From positions 64,230 through 128,229 of the forward strand of contig DINS01000017.1 in NCBI GenBank assembly GCA_002426015.1: 64,000 nucleotides of DNA, given 5' to 3'. The stretch is from Flavobacteriaceae bacterium UBA5534. GTDB taxonomy: Bacteria; Bacteroidota; Bacteroidia; Flavobacteriales; Flavobacteriaceae. A program made the translations under genes and the position numbers. Below, piece by piece: positions 7,591 through 16,097 of this stretch. The notes beneath the pieces are model-generated. The model was not told the DNA's origin and did not search any database. It saw only the letters and a list, made by a program, of their open reading frames with translations. Numbering within the stretch: the first letter of the stretch is position 1; every line of letters starts with the position of its first letter.

Positions 7591-8160
7591 CTATTTGTTA
7601 ATTCCGTTAATGAGAACTTGGCTTAAATTTTTTGATAATTCGTCTATATTTAAAGCCTCTTTTTTTGGAATCCATAGATACAATGAACGTAATGTAGATA
7701 ATATTGAAAACAGCATAACTTCTACATTAGAATCTACTATTTCTTTATTATTGATACCCTCAATTAAGATGCTCCTAAACTGGTCTTCATAATTTGAACG
7801 CAGCTCTAAATAATAATCTAATTTGTCTTCGAGATGCATCCAGTCGTTATTTAAAGATGCCATACCATAAGTGTTCTGACTAGTGATATTAACATGTAAT
7901 TTTACAACTTGTTTTAATTTATTGATACTAGATAGGTTTGAAGATTTAATCTCATTCATACCGTTTGTAAACTCTTCTGCAATAGAAATAATGATACTTT
8001 TTAGGATGTCTTGTTTTGAATTAATATGGTTATAAAGACTTGCAGCCTTAATACCCATTGCTTTTGCTAAATCTCGCATAGTCACTGCACTATAGCCTTT
8101 CTCTTTAAAAAGCTTCGCAGCAGTTTTAATTATTTCTTCCTTTCTAGTTTCTGGTTTCAA
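7591..8160 (-). CDS. TetR/AcrR-family regulator, likely repressor of the paa operon
   Basis: A 189-residue protein with an N-terminal TetR helix-turn-helix (EIIKTAAKLFKEKGYSAVTM, then AMGIKAASLYNHINSKQDIL) and a helical ligand-binding C-terminal part. It stands immediately upstream of paaE in the same direction with the palindrome between, so it is probably the functional counterpart of PaaR, released by phenylacetyl-CoA. The ligand is inferred from known PaaR proteins and not seen in the sequence. Confidence 0.88.
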   Translation of the reverse strand: MKPETRKEEIIKTAAKLFKEKGYSAVTMRDLAKAMGIKAASLYNHINSKQDILKSIIISIAEEFTNGMNEIKSSNLSSINKLKQVVKLHVNITSQNTYGMASLNNDWMHLEDKLDYYLELRSNYEDQFRSILIEGINNKEIVDSNVEVMLFSILSTLRSLYLWIPKKEALNIDELSKNLSQVLINGINK

Positions 8161-8205
8161 TAGAGATTTATTTAATTATTGTAAATTTATATAAAAAAGA
8201 AGACT

Positions 8206-8511
8206 ATGGGATTATTAGGTTTTATTTTCGGAACAAAGAAGCGTCAAGTTGAAGATTTTTTAAAAAATGGCGCTATCATTTTAGATGTAAGAACCCAGCG
8301 AGAATGGGACAACGGACATATTGAGAACGCAAAGCATATACCATTAGACGTTTTACACAATCACGTTAATGAACTAAAACAAATGAACAAACCGTTTGTT
8401 GTTTGTTGTGAAAGTGGAATACGATCTGCTAAAGCTGCCAAATATTTAAATCTCAATAATATTGAAGCCACCAATGGTGGTGGTTGGGTTAACTTAAGTA
8501 AGAAATTGTAG
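8206..8511 (+). CDS. Rhodanese-like sulfurtransferase
   Basis: A single-domain rhodanese of 101 residues. The active-site loop is C68-ESGI-R73, fitting the CX4R pattern, and the ILDVRTQREWDNGHIENAKHI block is the usual N-terminal signature. It could transfer sulfane sulfur in the cytosol; no substrate can be assigned. The gene is divergent from the TetR gene and converges on gldC with no recognisable terminator between them. Confidence 0.9.
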   Translation: MGLLGFIFGTKKRQVEDFLKNGAIILDVRTQREWDNGHIENAKHIPLDVLHNHVNELKQMNKPFVVCCESGIRSAKAAKYLNLNNIEATNGGGWVNLSKKL

Positions 8512-8553
8512 TTTTAATTTAAACCACTTATACCTTATTTGAGCAATTTAATT

Positions 8554-8889
8554 TTACTTTTTTAGCTCTAATTTTTCGGCAAAATAGTCACAAAAATCTT
8601 TCATGGTAGCGGTCATTTTTTCATCTTGAGTGGCGCGATGAAAGGTGTTGCTCATTTCTACCAAGGTCTGATGAAAAAAGAGTTTCATTTCATCTACTGG
8701 CATATCTTTTGTCCACAAATCGATTCTTAAAGTTTCTTGAGCGTTGCTGTCCCAAACTGAAAGCATCATCGCTTTGGCTTCTTCGTTTTTGATGCCTCCA
8801 TCTTGTGCAGTCCAACTCAACTTTTCTGGCACTCGGTTTTCATCTAATTCGACTTGAAGTTCAATGGTTGATTTTATGTTTTTTGACAT
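8554..8889 (-). CDS. gldC: Gliding motility protein GldC
   Basis: A small soluble protein of 111 residues reported to associate with the gliding machinery in Flavobacterium. Recognisable segments are STIELQVELDENRVPEKLSW, AKAMMLSVWD and LRIDLWTKDMPVDEM. Its start codon overlaps the gldB stop by one base (TAATG), the pairing usual for gldBC, and the two are surely co-translated. Confidence 0.93.
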   Translation of the reverse strand: MSKNIKSTIELQVELDENRVPEKLSWTAQDGGIKNEEAKAMMLSVWDSNAQETLRIDLWTKDMPVDEMKLFFHQTLVEMSNTFHRATQDEKMTATMKDFCDYFAEKLELKK

Positions 8890-9848
8890 TACTTGCGTGG
8901 TTTAAATTTTGAATTATTAAATATCTCGACCGCATCCTTTTGCAGCATATCCATCAACGGCACATCATTGTTTTCCATATAGGCCCTAATAATCTGCCAA
9001 CCAATATATTGACCTAATCGCCCTGGTGATTCACTATCGAGCTCTAAATAAAACTTTGAAAATGGAGCTGGAGCGATAAACCGATTTGGCAATGCGTTAT
9101 CTGTACTGTAAAGCATTTCCTTTTCTACAAAGTATCGCCAAATATAGCTTTCATTGTCATTTGCCCAATTTAACTGTTCTTGAGTGTATCCTATTTTTTC
9201 CGCATCAGATTTAAAAGGAATCATACGATCTTTAAAGTACAGTTCTTTACCAAAATATATCATTTCATCCAACAATGTTTTTCGTTGTGACTGAAAAATA
9301 TAGTTAGACGCATAATTGGCAGCCAAATCTGGAACTATTTGCGAACGGTTCATGTTTTGAACGATATAATTAGGAATGCCCTCGTAAAATTCATGTTTAG
9401 AGCCCAAATAAGTATCTAAAGAGATCAAAACAATCGTATCTGTAACAATTGTTTTGTAGCGATAATCCACTTCGGAAGTCACTGTTATGATTCGCGGCTC
9501 GCTAAACGTAGGATCATAATATTTAAGATGTTGAAAAAGCGAACGAATATCAACATATATATCGTCAAATTCGTTAAACTCTTTTTTAACCTCATTTGAC
9601 AATTGTTGCTGAAGTGTATCATTCATTCTATCAATCCATATAGAATCGTTTTCATATTTAGAGAACAAGAATGGAAAAGTTTGTTTTAAATTAGGTAATC
9701 CTTCAGGTGTGGCTTGGGCAAATGCCAGATCAAAACGTTCAATTTTAAAATCAACATCTACTTTAGCAATGTCTTTTTCCAACTGGCTTTCATTCTTACA
9801 AGCATACAGTCCAAACAATAAAACACAAAAAGCAATAATTTTTTTCAT
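8889..9848 (-). CDS. gldB: Gliding motility lipoprotein GldB
   Basis: A lipoprotein required for gliding, and in many flavobacteria essential. The signal peptide ends in a lipobox LYAC with C17 as the lipidated residue. The body carries FKIERFDLAFAQ and the conserved GRLGQYIGWQIIRAYMEN near the C terminus. The length of 319 is typical. The gene is divergent from nadE across 105 nt. Confidence 0.94.
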   Translation of the reverse strand: MKKIIAFCVLLFGLYACKNESQLEKDIAKVDVDFKIERFDLAFAQATPEGLPNLKQTFPFLFSKYENDSIWIDRMNDTLQQQLSNEVKKEFNEFDDIYVDIRSLFQHLKYYDPTFSEPRIITVTSEVDYRYKTIVTDTIVLISLDTYLGSKHEFYEGIPNYIVQNMNRSQIVPDLAANYASNYIFQSQRKTLLDEMIYFGKELYFKDRMIPFKSDAEKIGYTQEQLNWANDNESYIWRYFVEKEMLYSTDNALPNRFIAPAPFSKFYLELDSESPGRLGQYIGWQIIRAYMENNDVPLMDMLQKDAVEIFNNSKFKPRK

Positions 9849-9953
9849 AGATGATTTTACAACAACTTAAAGGTGATTATTTTTTATTAATTACGTGATT
9901 CGTTTATTTTTGTTGTGCAAAGATACTATTCTTTAGCATAAAACAACACATCT

Positions 9954-10742
9954 ATGAACACCGAAAAAGTAGTTGACCACATTGTAAATTGGCTAAAAGA
10001 TTATGCGACCAATGCAAAGGTCAATGGATTTGTTATCGGTATTTCTGGTGGTATCGATTCTGCCGTAACCTCAACTTTATGTGCAAAAACAGGCTTGAAA
10101 GTGTTGTGTATTGAAATGCCAATACATCAAGCTGCAAGTCATGTCAGCAGAGGTCAAGAACACATTGCTCAACTTAAAAAGCGTTTTCCAAACGTCGATG
10201 ACAAACTAGTCGATTTAACACCTGTTTTTGAAGAGTTCAAGACAGAAGTGTCGCTTGATGGCAAACAAACGATTGTCGATATGGCTCTTGCCAACACTCG
10301 AGCTCGCTTGCGTATGACGACCCTTTATTATCATGCTGGATTATATGGACTGCTTGTTGCTGGTACCGGAAATAAGGTAGAAGATTTTGGCGTTGGTTTT
10401 TATACAAAATATGGAGATGGAGGAGTCGATTTGAGCCCTATTGCCGATTTGATGAAATCGGAAGTGTATCAAATTGGTGAATTCTTGGATGTCCCAGATT
10501 CAATCATGAAAGCTGCACCAAGTGATGGGTTGTTTGGTGATGCTAGAAGTGATGAAGACCAAATAGGAGCTTCCTATCCAGAACTGGAATGGGCAATGCA
10601 AATGAAAAATGAAGGCAAAACAGCCGATGATTTTACTGGAAGGCAAAAAGAAGCCTTTGAGATATTTATGAGGTACAATCGCAACAATCAACATAAAATG
10701 ATGCCGATACCAATTTGCGAAATTCCTAAAGATTTCAAATAA
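9954..10742 (+). CDS. nadE: NAD+ synthase, ammonia-dependent
   Basis: Amidates nicotinate adenine dinucleotide to NAD+ using ATP and ammonia. The PP-loop motif SGGIDS is at residues 31-36. Later blocks GTGNKVEDFGVGFYTKYGDGG and APSDGLFGD are characteristic. At 262 residues it has no glutaminase domain, so it is the short ammonia-using form. Its neighbourhood beside gldBC is common in flavobacteria. Confidence 0.95.
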   Translation: MNTEKVVDHIVNWLKDYATNAKVNGFVIGISGGIDSAVTSTLCAKTGLKVLCIEMPIHQAASHVSRGQEHIAQLKKRFPNVDDKLVDLTPVFEEFKTEVSLDGKQTIVDMALANTRARLRMTTLYYHAGLYGLLVAGTGNKVEDFGVGFYTKYGDGGVDLSPIADLMKSEVYQIGEFLDVPDSIMKAAPSDGLFGDARSDEDQIGASYPELEWAMQMKNEGKTADDFTGRQKEAFEIFMRYNRNNQHKMMPIPICEIPKDFK

Positions 10743-10789
10743 TCATTGATGTTTATACTAATATTTTACAAAGTTGTTGGTTTTTTCAT

Positions 10790-10797
10790 TACTTTTG
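10790..10797 (+). promoter_or_regulatory. -7 element upstream of the response regulator gene
   Basis: TACTTTTG matches TAnnTTTG perfectly, 79 nt before the ATG at 10876. I see no good TTTG box 17-22 nt upstream, so promoter strength is uncertain. Confidence 0.5.
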
Positions 10798-10875
10798 CAT
10801 AGCAAATCTCCACAATTATAGATTTAATCTTTTAAGTTCAAACACTCTAAAGAAAACTAACTAACAAAAAAAGTC

Positions 10876-11505
10876 ATGATTAAAGTATTGGTCGTGGATA
10901 ATCATCCCATTGTGAGAGCTGGTCTTAAGCTGCTTTTCAATTCAGATCCCGAAATTAAAGTCGTTGGAGATGTTGGAAGCAGTATCGAAATTTTTGAATT
11001 TGTAAGACGCCATCCTGTTGATGTCATTATTTCTGAAATTGACCTGCCCGAACTTAATGGCATCACTGCATTAAGGGCTATTAAAAAAGAGCATAACGAT
11101 CTAAAAGTCATTATGTTGAGCAACCAACCAGAAGAAATTTATGCTGTAAGCACCATCAAGGCTGGCGCTTCTGGATATCTCCACAAATCAGTTTCAACTG
11201 ATACAATTAGAGAAGCCGTATTAAAAGTCAGTCAAGGCGAGGTGTTTTTAAGTGATGCCATGGACAAACATTTGAACTTTAGCGAGGTCAAAAACAAGAA
11301 GAACAAATTGTTCAAACGCTTATCAACCAGGGAAGTTGAAGTATTGAAATTATTGACTTCAGGAAAGAAAAACAAAGAAATTGCTGTTGAGCTTGGCATT
11401 AACGAAAAAACCGTGAGTACTTATAAGTTGAGATTGTTAACGAAGCTGAATGTCACCAATTTGGTTGACCTCATTCATCAAGCGAAACATCATAATCTGA
11501 CTTAA
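10876..11505 (+). CDS. LuxR/NarL-type response regulator with atypical receiver
   Basis: A 209-residue two-domain regulator. The receiver spans about 1-120 and a LuxR-type HTH follows (STREVEVLKLLTSGKKNKEI, then VSTYKLRLLTKL). The receiver deviates at key sites: the acidic pair reads D8-N9 (VVDNHP) instead of DD, and the phosphoacceptor position is E54 (ISEIDLP) instead of Asp, while the lysine in GYLHKS is kept. It may therefore act without phosphorylation, or in a constitutively active state. No histidine kinase gene is adjacent. It converges on dnaG with a 4-base overlap. Confidence 0.85.
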   Translation: MIKVLVVDNHPIVRAGLKLLFNSDPEIKVVGDVGSSIEIFEFVRRHPVDVIISEIDLPELNGITALRAIKKEHNDLKVIMLSNQPEEIYAVSTIKAGASGYLHKSVSTDTIREAVLKVSQGEVFLSDAMDKHLNFSEVKNKKNKLFKRLSTREVEVLKLLTSGKKNKEIAVELGINEKTVSTYKLRLLTKLNVTNLVDLIHQAKHHNLT

Positions 11506-13469
11506 ATTTTACTTCCAACTACTTTTCCCAACTTTTTAGAAAGTAACATTTTCAATTTGACATAGTCATTGACATCTTCTAATATAGATTGTGTATTGGC
11601 TTTTTCTTGCAATGTTTCATTTTGATATTCAGCTACTTTTTGATCTATCAAAAAACAACGTAAACTCAAAATTGTCTGGCTTACTAATTGCGCAATTGTT
11701 TCTTTCTTCTCTTTTGGAATGATATGATTGCGTTGCCAATCATGAAGGCGATAACGTTCATCTTCCATCAGAATAGTGGTGACTTCATTAGCCATCTCCT
11801 GATTGAGTTTATTGATAAAGTCTTTCAATTGAAAATCTTCAGCTTGGTGTAATGTATCGATAATGGTATAATAAAGTGTTTTGAATTTTTCGTCTGAAAA
11901 TTGCATTTCATCCTCTTGCAGATCGAGATATACTTTTTCGAACACTTTTGCTTTGTGCACTACTGGTTCTAATTGTAAATCGCCAGTGTCGGATTCCTTT
12001 AAAACTAAATCTTCAAAATCTTCACTTTCATTGCCATAAAGCAGTAAGATTTCGATAATTTTTCGCTCTAAAATGTATTGCAGGTCAACTTTAGTTTTGG
12101 GTTGCTCTTGCTTGATGACATTGAACGCTTTTTGTTCGTCTTTATAGTTTTTATTGGCATCTTGAAATTCTTTTTTATTGATTTGCGCCAATGTGCTAAA
12201 CAAAACATCTTCGCTAATATCCATAATACGCGAACATTCTTGAATATAGATTTCGCGCTTTATAGGATCTGGAATTTTAGAGATACTGTTGACAATCTCA
12301 CGAATAGTCTCGGCTTTTTTTATAGGATCGTTATTGGCTTCTTCAACCAATAATGCAGCTTTAAACTGAATGAAATCTTTGGCATTATCTGCCAAGTAAG
12401 ATGACAACTCTTCAAGTGTGTTTTGCTTCGCAAAGCTATCTGGATCTTCACCATTTGGAAACATCACAACTTTAACATTAAGCCCTTGTTCCAGAATAAG
12501 GTCGATCCCTCTTATTGACGCTCTAATGCCAGCTGCATCACCATCAAAAAGGACCGTAATGTTTTTGGTCAGTCGATTAATCAATCGTATTTGCTCTGGA
12601 GTTAAAGCTGTACCAGAAGAGGCAACCACATTTTTGATTCCTGTTTGATGAAACTGAATGACATCTGTGTAACCTTCGACCAAAAAGCAATTATCTTCTT
12701 TGGCAATACTTTGCTTTGCATGAAACAAACCATACAACACTTTACTTTTGTGATAGACTTCACTTTCTGGGGAGTTTACATACTTTGCAGCTTTTTTATC
12801 AGCACCCAAAATACGTCCTCCAAAACCAAGAATACGTCCACTCATACTATGTATTGGAAACATGACGCGTCCTTTAAAACGATCAAAACGTTTGTCGTCC
12901 TTGACAATTGTAAGGCCTGTTTTTTCCAAAAACTCCAACTGATACCCTTTGCCTAAAGCCTCATCGGTAAAGGCTTGCCACTCATCCAATGAGTAACCTA
13001 AATTGAATGTTTTAATGGTGTCGTTTGTAAAACCACGCTCTTTAAAATAACTCAAACCAATAGCTTTGCCTTGGTCTGTTTTATGAAGTATGTTTTGAAA
13101 ATAAGTGTTTGCAAATTCATTTACCAAATAGAGGCTTTCGCGCTCATTTGCTTCTTCCTTTTGTTCGTTGGTTTGCTCGGTTTCTTCAATTTCAATATTG
13201 TACTTCTTGGCTAAATATTTTATGGCTTCAGGATAGGTAAAATGTTCATGCTCCATTAAAAAGGTCACTGCATTCCCTCCTTTTCCACTACTAAAATCTT
13301 TCCAAATTTGCTTAACTGGCGACACCATAAAACTTGGTGAACGTTCATCACTAAACGGACTTAAGCCTTTAAAATTACTGCCAGATTTTTTAAGGTTTAC
13401 AAAATCGCCAATAACCTCTTCAACACGAGCGGTTTCGAATACTTGTTCTATGGTGGATTTTGAAATCAA
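11502..13469 (-). CDS. dnaG: DNA primase DnaG, zinc ligands lost
   Basis: Makes RNA primers for replication. I chose the TTG at 13469, giving ISKSTIEQVFETARVEEVIG as the first residues, the standard DnaG opening. The ATG at 13532 lies in the loop of a terminator hairpin, so the longer reading is unlikely. The Toprim core is intact (EGYTDVI, DGDAAG). The N-terminal CHC2 finger, normally C-H-C-C, reads S37, S40, D58 and S61 (GLSPFSDERSPSF and WKDFSSGKGG), so zinc cannot be bound in the usual way. A DnaB-binding helical region follows. About 655 residues. Confidence 0.92.
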   Translation of the reverse strand: MISKSTIEQVFETARVEEVIGDFVNLKKSGSNFKGLSPFSDERSPSFMVSPVKQIWKDFSSGKGGNAVTFLMEHEHFTYPEAIKYLAKKYNIEIEETEQTNEQKEEANERESLYLVNEFANTYFQNILHKTDQGKAIGLSYFKERGFTNDTIKTFNLGYSLDEWQAFTDEALGKGYQLEFLEKTGLTIVKDDKRFDRFKGRVMFPIHSMSGRILGFGGRILGADKKAAKYVNSPESEVYHKSKVLYGLFHAKQSIAKEDNCFLVEGYTDVIQFHQTGIKNVVASSGTALTPEQIRLINRLTKNITVLFDGDAAGIRASIRGIDLILEQGLNVKVVMFPNGEDPDSFAKQNTLEELSSYLADNAKDFIQFKAALLVEEANNDPIKKAETIREIVNSISKIPDPIKREIYIQECSRIMDISEDVLFSTLAQINKKEFQDANKNYKDEQKAFNVIKQEQPKTKVDLQYILERKIIEILLLYGNESEDFEDLVLKESDTGDLQLEPVVHKAKVFEKVYLDLQEDEMQFSDEKFKTLYYTIIDTLHQAEDFQLKDFINKLNQEMANEVTTILMEDERYRLHDWQRNHIIPKEKKETIAQLVSQTILSLRCFLIDQKVAEYQNETLQEKANTQSILEDVNDYVKLKMLLSKKLGKVVGSKI

Positions 13470-13514
13470 AAAAGTAAACTTATTAAGTTGTAAATTTAGG
13501 GTATTATTATATAA

Positions 13515-13545
13515 CAAAAAAGCTTCAGCCATAATTGACTGAAGC
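13515..13545 (-). terminator. Intrinsic terminator of the sigma/OMP operon
   Basis: On the minus strand GCTTCAG, a 10-nt loop and CTGAAGC are followed by six T. It is 24 nt beyond the stop of the outer-membrane protein gene and 46 nt before the DnaG TTG. The loop contains the ATG at 13532 that would otherwise be taken as the dnaG start. Confidence 0.8.
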
Positions 13546-13569
13546 CTTAACTAATAATACTCGTGAGCT

Positions 13570-14637
13570 TTAATCTAAATCAAATCTCAATCCTAAAGAG
13601 ACATTATGCTGATCGACCGTTTGGTCTTTGAAAATAGTGTTTAGGTCATACTTTGCGTATAAGGCCAAATCGCCAACACCAATGTAAGCACCTACTCCAT
13701 ACACAAAATCGCTCGTGTTATAATCGGTTCTTATTTTTTGCTTAACACGATCACCATCAATGCTATAGCGCAATTTTTGTTGAGTGCCAATATTAAAACC
13801 TCCATAGCCACCTATTCCAAATTTAAAGTTGTCGGCATTGATGTATCGAATGTGCGTCGCCTTCTCTATTTTTTTTGATGGACCAAATTCAAAATATAAT
13901 GGAAAGACCAAATTTGTTACCCTTAACTGTGATTGTCTTAGTTCAACCGGAAATTCTTGAAGTGTTGTTATGTTTCCATCCTGCTCAAAGTATTGATTAT
14001 CTTTCACATTAAGCTTGTTCCATTGAAATGCAAAGCCATATTTAATGCGCATAAAATTAGAGTTCTTAAACACTCTGGTTTTCCAGTTCCATCCAAGCTC
14101 TACGAAGCCAGAGCCCAATACTTCATATGGAGACTCGTCCAATCCTTTTCCATCAATAATGGCGTTATTAAGTCCGATAGCAAACAACAGGTCATTTGTT
14201 GTTCTAATATCGTACTTAACAGGTTCGTTTTTGGTCTTAATCTTTATTCCTCTCTCACCAGAGCCAAAGCTAATTGACACTTGGGTTTTATCATCGTCCT
14301 CTTGCTCGTAACCATAGTCATTTCTTTTTAAAAGCGCTATCTTATTATCGATGATTGCTATTCGGTTTTCGATGTTCAATGCTCGCTTTTCGGCAGCCTC
14401 TTGCTTTAGTTCTTCAGCTTTTGCGGCAGTGATATCGCCTTTGTCCAATCGTTTGTTGATAGCTTCCACTTCCACTTTCAGGAAGTCTTTTTCCTCTTTT
14501 CTGATGGTTTCTTTCAACTCTTCAAGAGTTTCAATCTTGTGGTTATTGTTCTCTTTTTGAATAGTGTCCTGTGCTCTTACTGTGCCTACAATAAAGCATA
14601 CGCTTATCAGCACTACGATTTTTGTAATGGTGTTCAT
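13570..14637 (-). CDS. Outer-membrane beta-barrel protein with coiled-coil N-part
   Basis: A 355-residue exported protein. A signal peptide ends near VRAQ (residue 23). Residues 30-115 are rich in E, K and A and look like a coiled coil (for example NKRLDKGDITAAKAEELKQE). From about 140 on, alternating beta-strand segments end in VSLGLRFDLD, fitting an outer-membrane barrel. It is the third gene of a sigma factor/membrane protein/barrel cluster, so it may be a target or sensor partner of that sigma factor. No specific function is recognised. Confidence 0.75.
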   Translation of the reverse strand: MNTITKIVVLISVCFIVGTVRAQDTIQKENNNHKIETLEELKETIRKEEKDFLKVEVEAINKRLDKGDITAAKAEELKQEAAEKRALNIENRIAIIDNKIALLKRNDYGYEQEDDDKTQVSISFGSGERGIKIKTKNEPVKYDIRTTNDLLFAIGLNNAIIDGKGLDESPYEVLGSGFVELGWNWKTRVFKNSNFMRIKYGFAFQWNKLNVKDNQYFEQDGNITTLQEFPVELRQSQLRVTNLVFPLYFEFGPSKKIEKATHIRYINADNFKFGIGGYGGFNIGTQQKLRYSIDGDRVKQKIRTDYNTSDFVYGVGAYIGVGDLALYAKYDLNTIFKDQTVDQHNVSLGLRFDLD

Positions 14638-14673
14638 AATGTTTGTTTTTTAATTGATTCTACGTTTCTGTTT

Positions 14674-15444
14674 TTAGTTATTCCGTTCGGCAACTGAAGT
14701 TCTTACCGACTCATAACCTGATTGTAAGGCTTTAAAAACCTTGTCCCTAAACGATTGCTGTAAATCTGTTTCAACGTCTTGCAACAGTGAGTTAGCATCG
14801 ACCGTTTTAGTGGTTTCTTTATGTATTCTGTTTGAAATAATTTCTTTTTCTGCCTTCTTAAGCAAGTTTTCTATTTCTGATTCGGAAACTACCTCTTGGC
14901 TTTTCTCTAGCTCTTTGATTTGTGCCACAGCATCTTTTACTTTTTGGTCTTCAAAATTCAGTTCTTTATTTTTTATTTCATTTATGTTATTTTCAAACAC
15001 ACTGGTCGTCATTGTTTTTTTTGTCATTGATTCTTGTGCTTGGGCAACTGCATCATCTGTTGGTAAGGTGCTTTTGATTTTATCTGATGATTTTGTTTTG
15101 TAAGCTGGTTGTTTTGTGGTTTTACTTTCTTCAAATACAACCTGTTCTTTTTCTATATTGTTATCAGTAGTTTGATTGTCATCTTCTTTAATACCATTTT
15201 CTTGAGTATTTACAATTGTTGGCACTATGGTTTCTACTTCATTACTATTAAAGTATAAGGTAGCAACAAACACAATGCCGACCACAGTTGCCGCAATGCC
15301 TAACCACCAATACAAAGGTGTTTTTTTCTTGTTGTCGTGAGCATCAAGTCGATTGGCCAAAGTATCCCATGCGTTTGCTGATGGTTGTATTGTACGCTTT
15401 TCGAGCTTGTCTTTTATGTTGTCTTCAAATTTAATTGGTGCCAT
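14674..15444 (-). CDS. Single-span membrane protein, candidate anti-sigma factor
   Basis: A 256-residue protein with a cytosolic N-part (residues 1-44, including AWDTLANRLDAHDNKKK), one transmembrane segment near YWWLGIAATVVGIVFVATLY (about 45-64), and a Lys/Glu/Thr-rich periplasmic part. It overlaps the ECF sigma gene by 14 nt, the usual arrangement for an anti-sigma factor. I see no zinc-finger HxxxCxxC motif, so it would be of the zinc-less Bacteroidetes type. Function is inferred from context. Confidence 0.65.
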   Translation of the reverse strand: MAPIKFEDNIKDKLEKRTIQPSANAWDTLANRLDAHDNKKKTPLYWWLGIAATVVGIVFVATLYFNSNEVETIVPTIVNTQENGIKEDDNQTTDNNIEKEQVVFEESKTTKQPAYKTKSSDKIKSTLPTDDAVAQAQESMTKKTMTTSVFENNINEIKNKELNFEDQKVKDAVAQIKELEKSQEVVSESEIENLLKKAEKEIISNRIHKETTKTVDANSLLQDVETDLQQSFRDKVFKALQSGYESVRTSVAERNN

Positions 15445-15994
15445 AACTGGTGTTGTTTAATTCATTGATTTTTTGTTGTAACAACTGTCTGGCCTTGAAC
15501 AATTGCGACTTTGATGTACCTTCTGAAATCTTTAAAATATCGGCAATTTCATTATGTTTATAACCTTCAATGGCATACATCACAAATACCATTTTATAAC
15601 CTTCTGGTAAGCTGTCAATAATCTGTTGTATTTCGTTGACTTCAATTTCTGTTTTTATATTATTTGAATAATCTTGTGGCACATTGATCTCCTCAATAGA
15701 AAATTCGATGTTTTTTTGTTGTCTTAAAAAGGAAATTGCCTCTCTTACCATAATCTTACGAATCCATCCCTCAAAGCTGCCTTCATTTTTAAAAGAATTT
15801 AGATTTAAAAAGGCTTTAAAAAAACCATTCATCATCACTTCTTCTGCCTTTTGTACATCTTTTACATAATAGCGGCATATACTCAACATTTTTGGAGCAT
15901 GGGCCTCATAGAGCATGTGTTGTGCCTCGCGATTGTTTTTCGATGCCTTATTGATAAGCTCCACATTATTGTTATGTAATTGTATGACTTTCAA
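15431..15994 (-). CDS. ECF RNA polymerase sigma factor
   Basis: A sigma-70 family ECF factor of 187 residues. Region 2 (ISICRYYVKDVQKAEEVMMN-type segment, about 33-60) is followed by GSFEGWIRKIMVREAISFLR and a region 4 HTH (LPEGYKMVFVMYAIEGYKHN, then ISEGTSKSQLFKARQLLQQK). It is the first gene of the cluster with the overlapping membrane protein and the barrel protein, suggesting envelope-stress control. Confidence 0.92.
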   Translation of the reverse strand: MKVIQLHNNNVELINKASKNNREAQHMLYEAHAPKMLSICRYYVKDVQKAEEVMMNGFFKAFLNLNSFKNEGSFEGWIRKIMVREAISFLRQQKNIEFSIEEINVPQDYSNNIKTEIEVNEIQQIIDSLPEGYKMVFVMYAIEGYKHNEIADILKISEGTSKSQLFKARQLLQQKINELNNTSYGTN

Positions 15995-16097
15995 AAATGG
16001 TTTAATTAGGTCTTCTATTTATAAAGACGCAAAAGTTATGCAAATGGTTGCCTGTATCCTAAAAAAATATTTAAATTGCAGATTATCAAACTTATTT

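Noticed and set aside
15915..16097. N-terminal extension of the arylsulfotransferase-like gene
   Set aside because: The extension overlaps the sigma factor gene start and would bury the lipoprotein signal that begins at 16098.
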